The notes beneath the pieces are model-generated. The model was given only the letters and a program-made list of their open reading frames with translations, was not told the DNA's origin and made no database searches. DNA of 64,000 bases from Borrelia sp. RT5S (GTDB lineage: Bacteria > Spirochaetota > Spirochaetia > Borreliales > Borreliaceae). Numbering within the stretch: position 1 is the stretch's first letter; each line of letters starts with the position of its first letter. Both the position numbers and the translations under genes were made by a program. The stretch lies in assembly GCF_021165755.1 (NCBI RefSeq), contig NZ_CP088936.1, forward strand, positions 744,001-808,000, written 5' to 3'. Below, one piece after another: positions 63,966-64,000 of the stretch.

Positions 63966-64000
63966 TGAACCAAAATACAAAAGGGGTATTCACTGGTTAA

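Noticed and set aside
1-64000. CRISPR arrays, insertion sequences, prophage or toxin-antitoxin systems
   Set aside because: No spaced direct repeats, transposase motifs or phage genes were seen; the only long repeats are the p83/100 duplication and the lipoprotein leader repeat.

Overview
The window is a stretch of the linear chromosome of a Borrelia, most probably a relapsing-fever group species. The DNA is AT-rich with many TTG/GTG starts. From memory, gene order follows the Lyme-spirochete chromosome from the end of the mevalonate cluster (about BB0688) to the p83/100 antigen gene (about BB0744). Lipoprotein genes that I do not recall at these places in Lyme borreliae sit between pfk and the CoA-disulfide reductase gene, and between plzA and the Sua5 gene. 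The species is inferred; no 16S rRNA gene lies in the window.

Layout. 1-6172: end of mevalonate kinase, tRNA-Val, a CAP-domain protein, a Dps/NapA protein with a cysteine-rich tail, a second EF-G, a DUF898-like membrane protein and a ROK-type regulator. 6231-12057: a compact translation and RNA block (ffh, rpsP, khpA, rimM, trmD, rplS, an unknown gene, coaD, rpmF, acpP, rnc), converging on cca. 13380-21688: two unknown genes, tRNA-Thr and tRNA-Tyr, then mltG, dnaG, rpoD, a zinc-ribbon protein and the RNase P RNA. 21708-28190: the cell-shape operon (TPR protein, mreB, mreC, mreD, mrdA, rodA). 28296-37150: thrS, pgsA, a secreted protein, convergent CYTH protein, K+ uptake genes ktrB/ktrA, a MinD-like ATPase and phosphofructokinase.

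37277-45426 is a minus-strand block: lipoprotein, CoA-disulfide reductase, dicarboxylate/glutamate symporter, pgi, a small ParB-like protein and a class A PBP. 45820-50621 holds plzA (c-di-GMP receptor), a tandem pair of paralogous lipoproteins, sua5 (minus) and rlpA. 50611-53494 (minus) encodes a DinG-type helicase and a purine nucleoside phosphorylase. 53542-58401 holds dus, valS, a MnmD-type methyltransferase and groES. 58545-63965 holds an ABC-F ATPase, a PQQ-propeller-like secreted protein and the p83/100 antigen, which carries an exact 297-bp internal duplication.

Functionally this is mostly housekeeping: peptidoglycan elongation and processing (mltG, mrdA, rodA, ponA, rlpA), tRNA maturation and modification (rnpB, cca, trmD, dus, mnmD, sua5), glycolysis (pgi, pfk), and redox/metal handling (Dps, CoADR). 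I saw no insertion sequence, prophage, CRISPR array or recognised defence system. The most interesting items are the duplicated lipoprotein locus, the exact duplication in p83/100, a probable leaderless promoter at rlpA, a G9 tract before mltG and several convergent gene overlaps.
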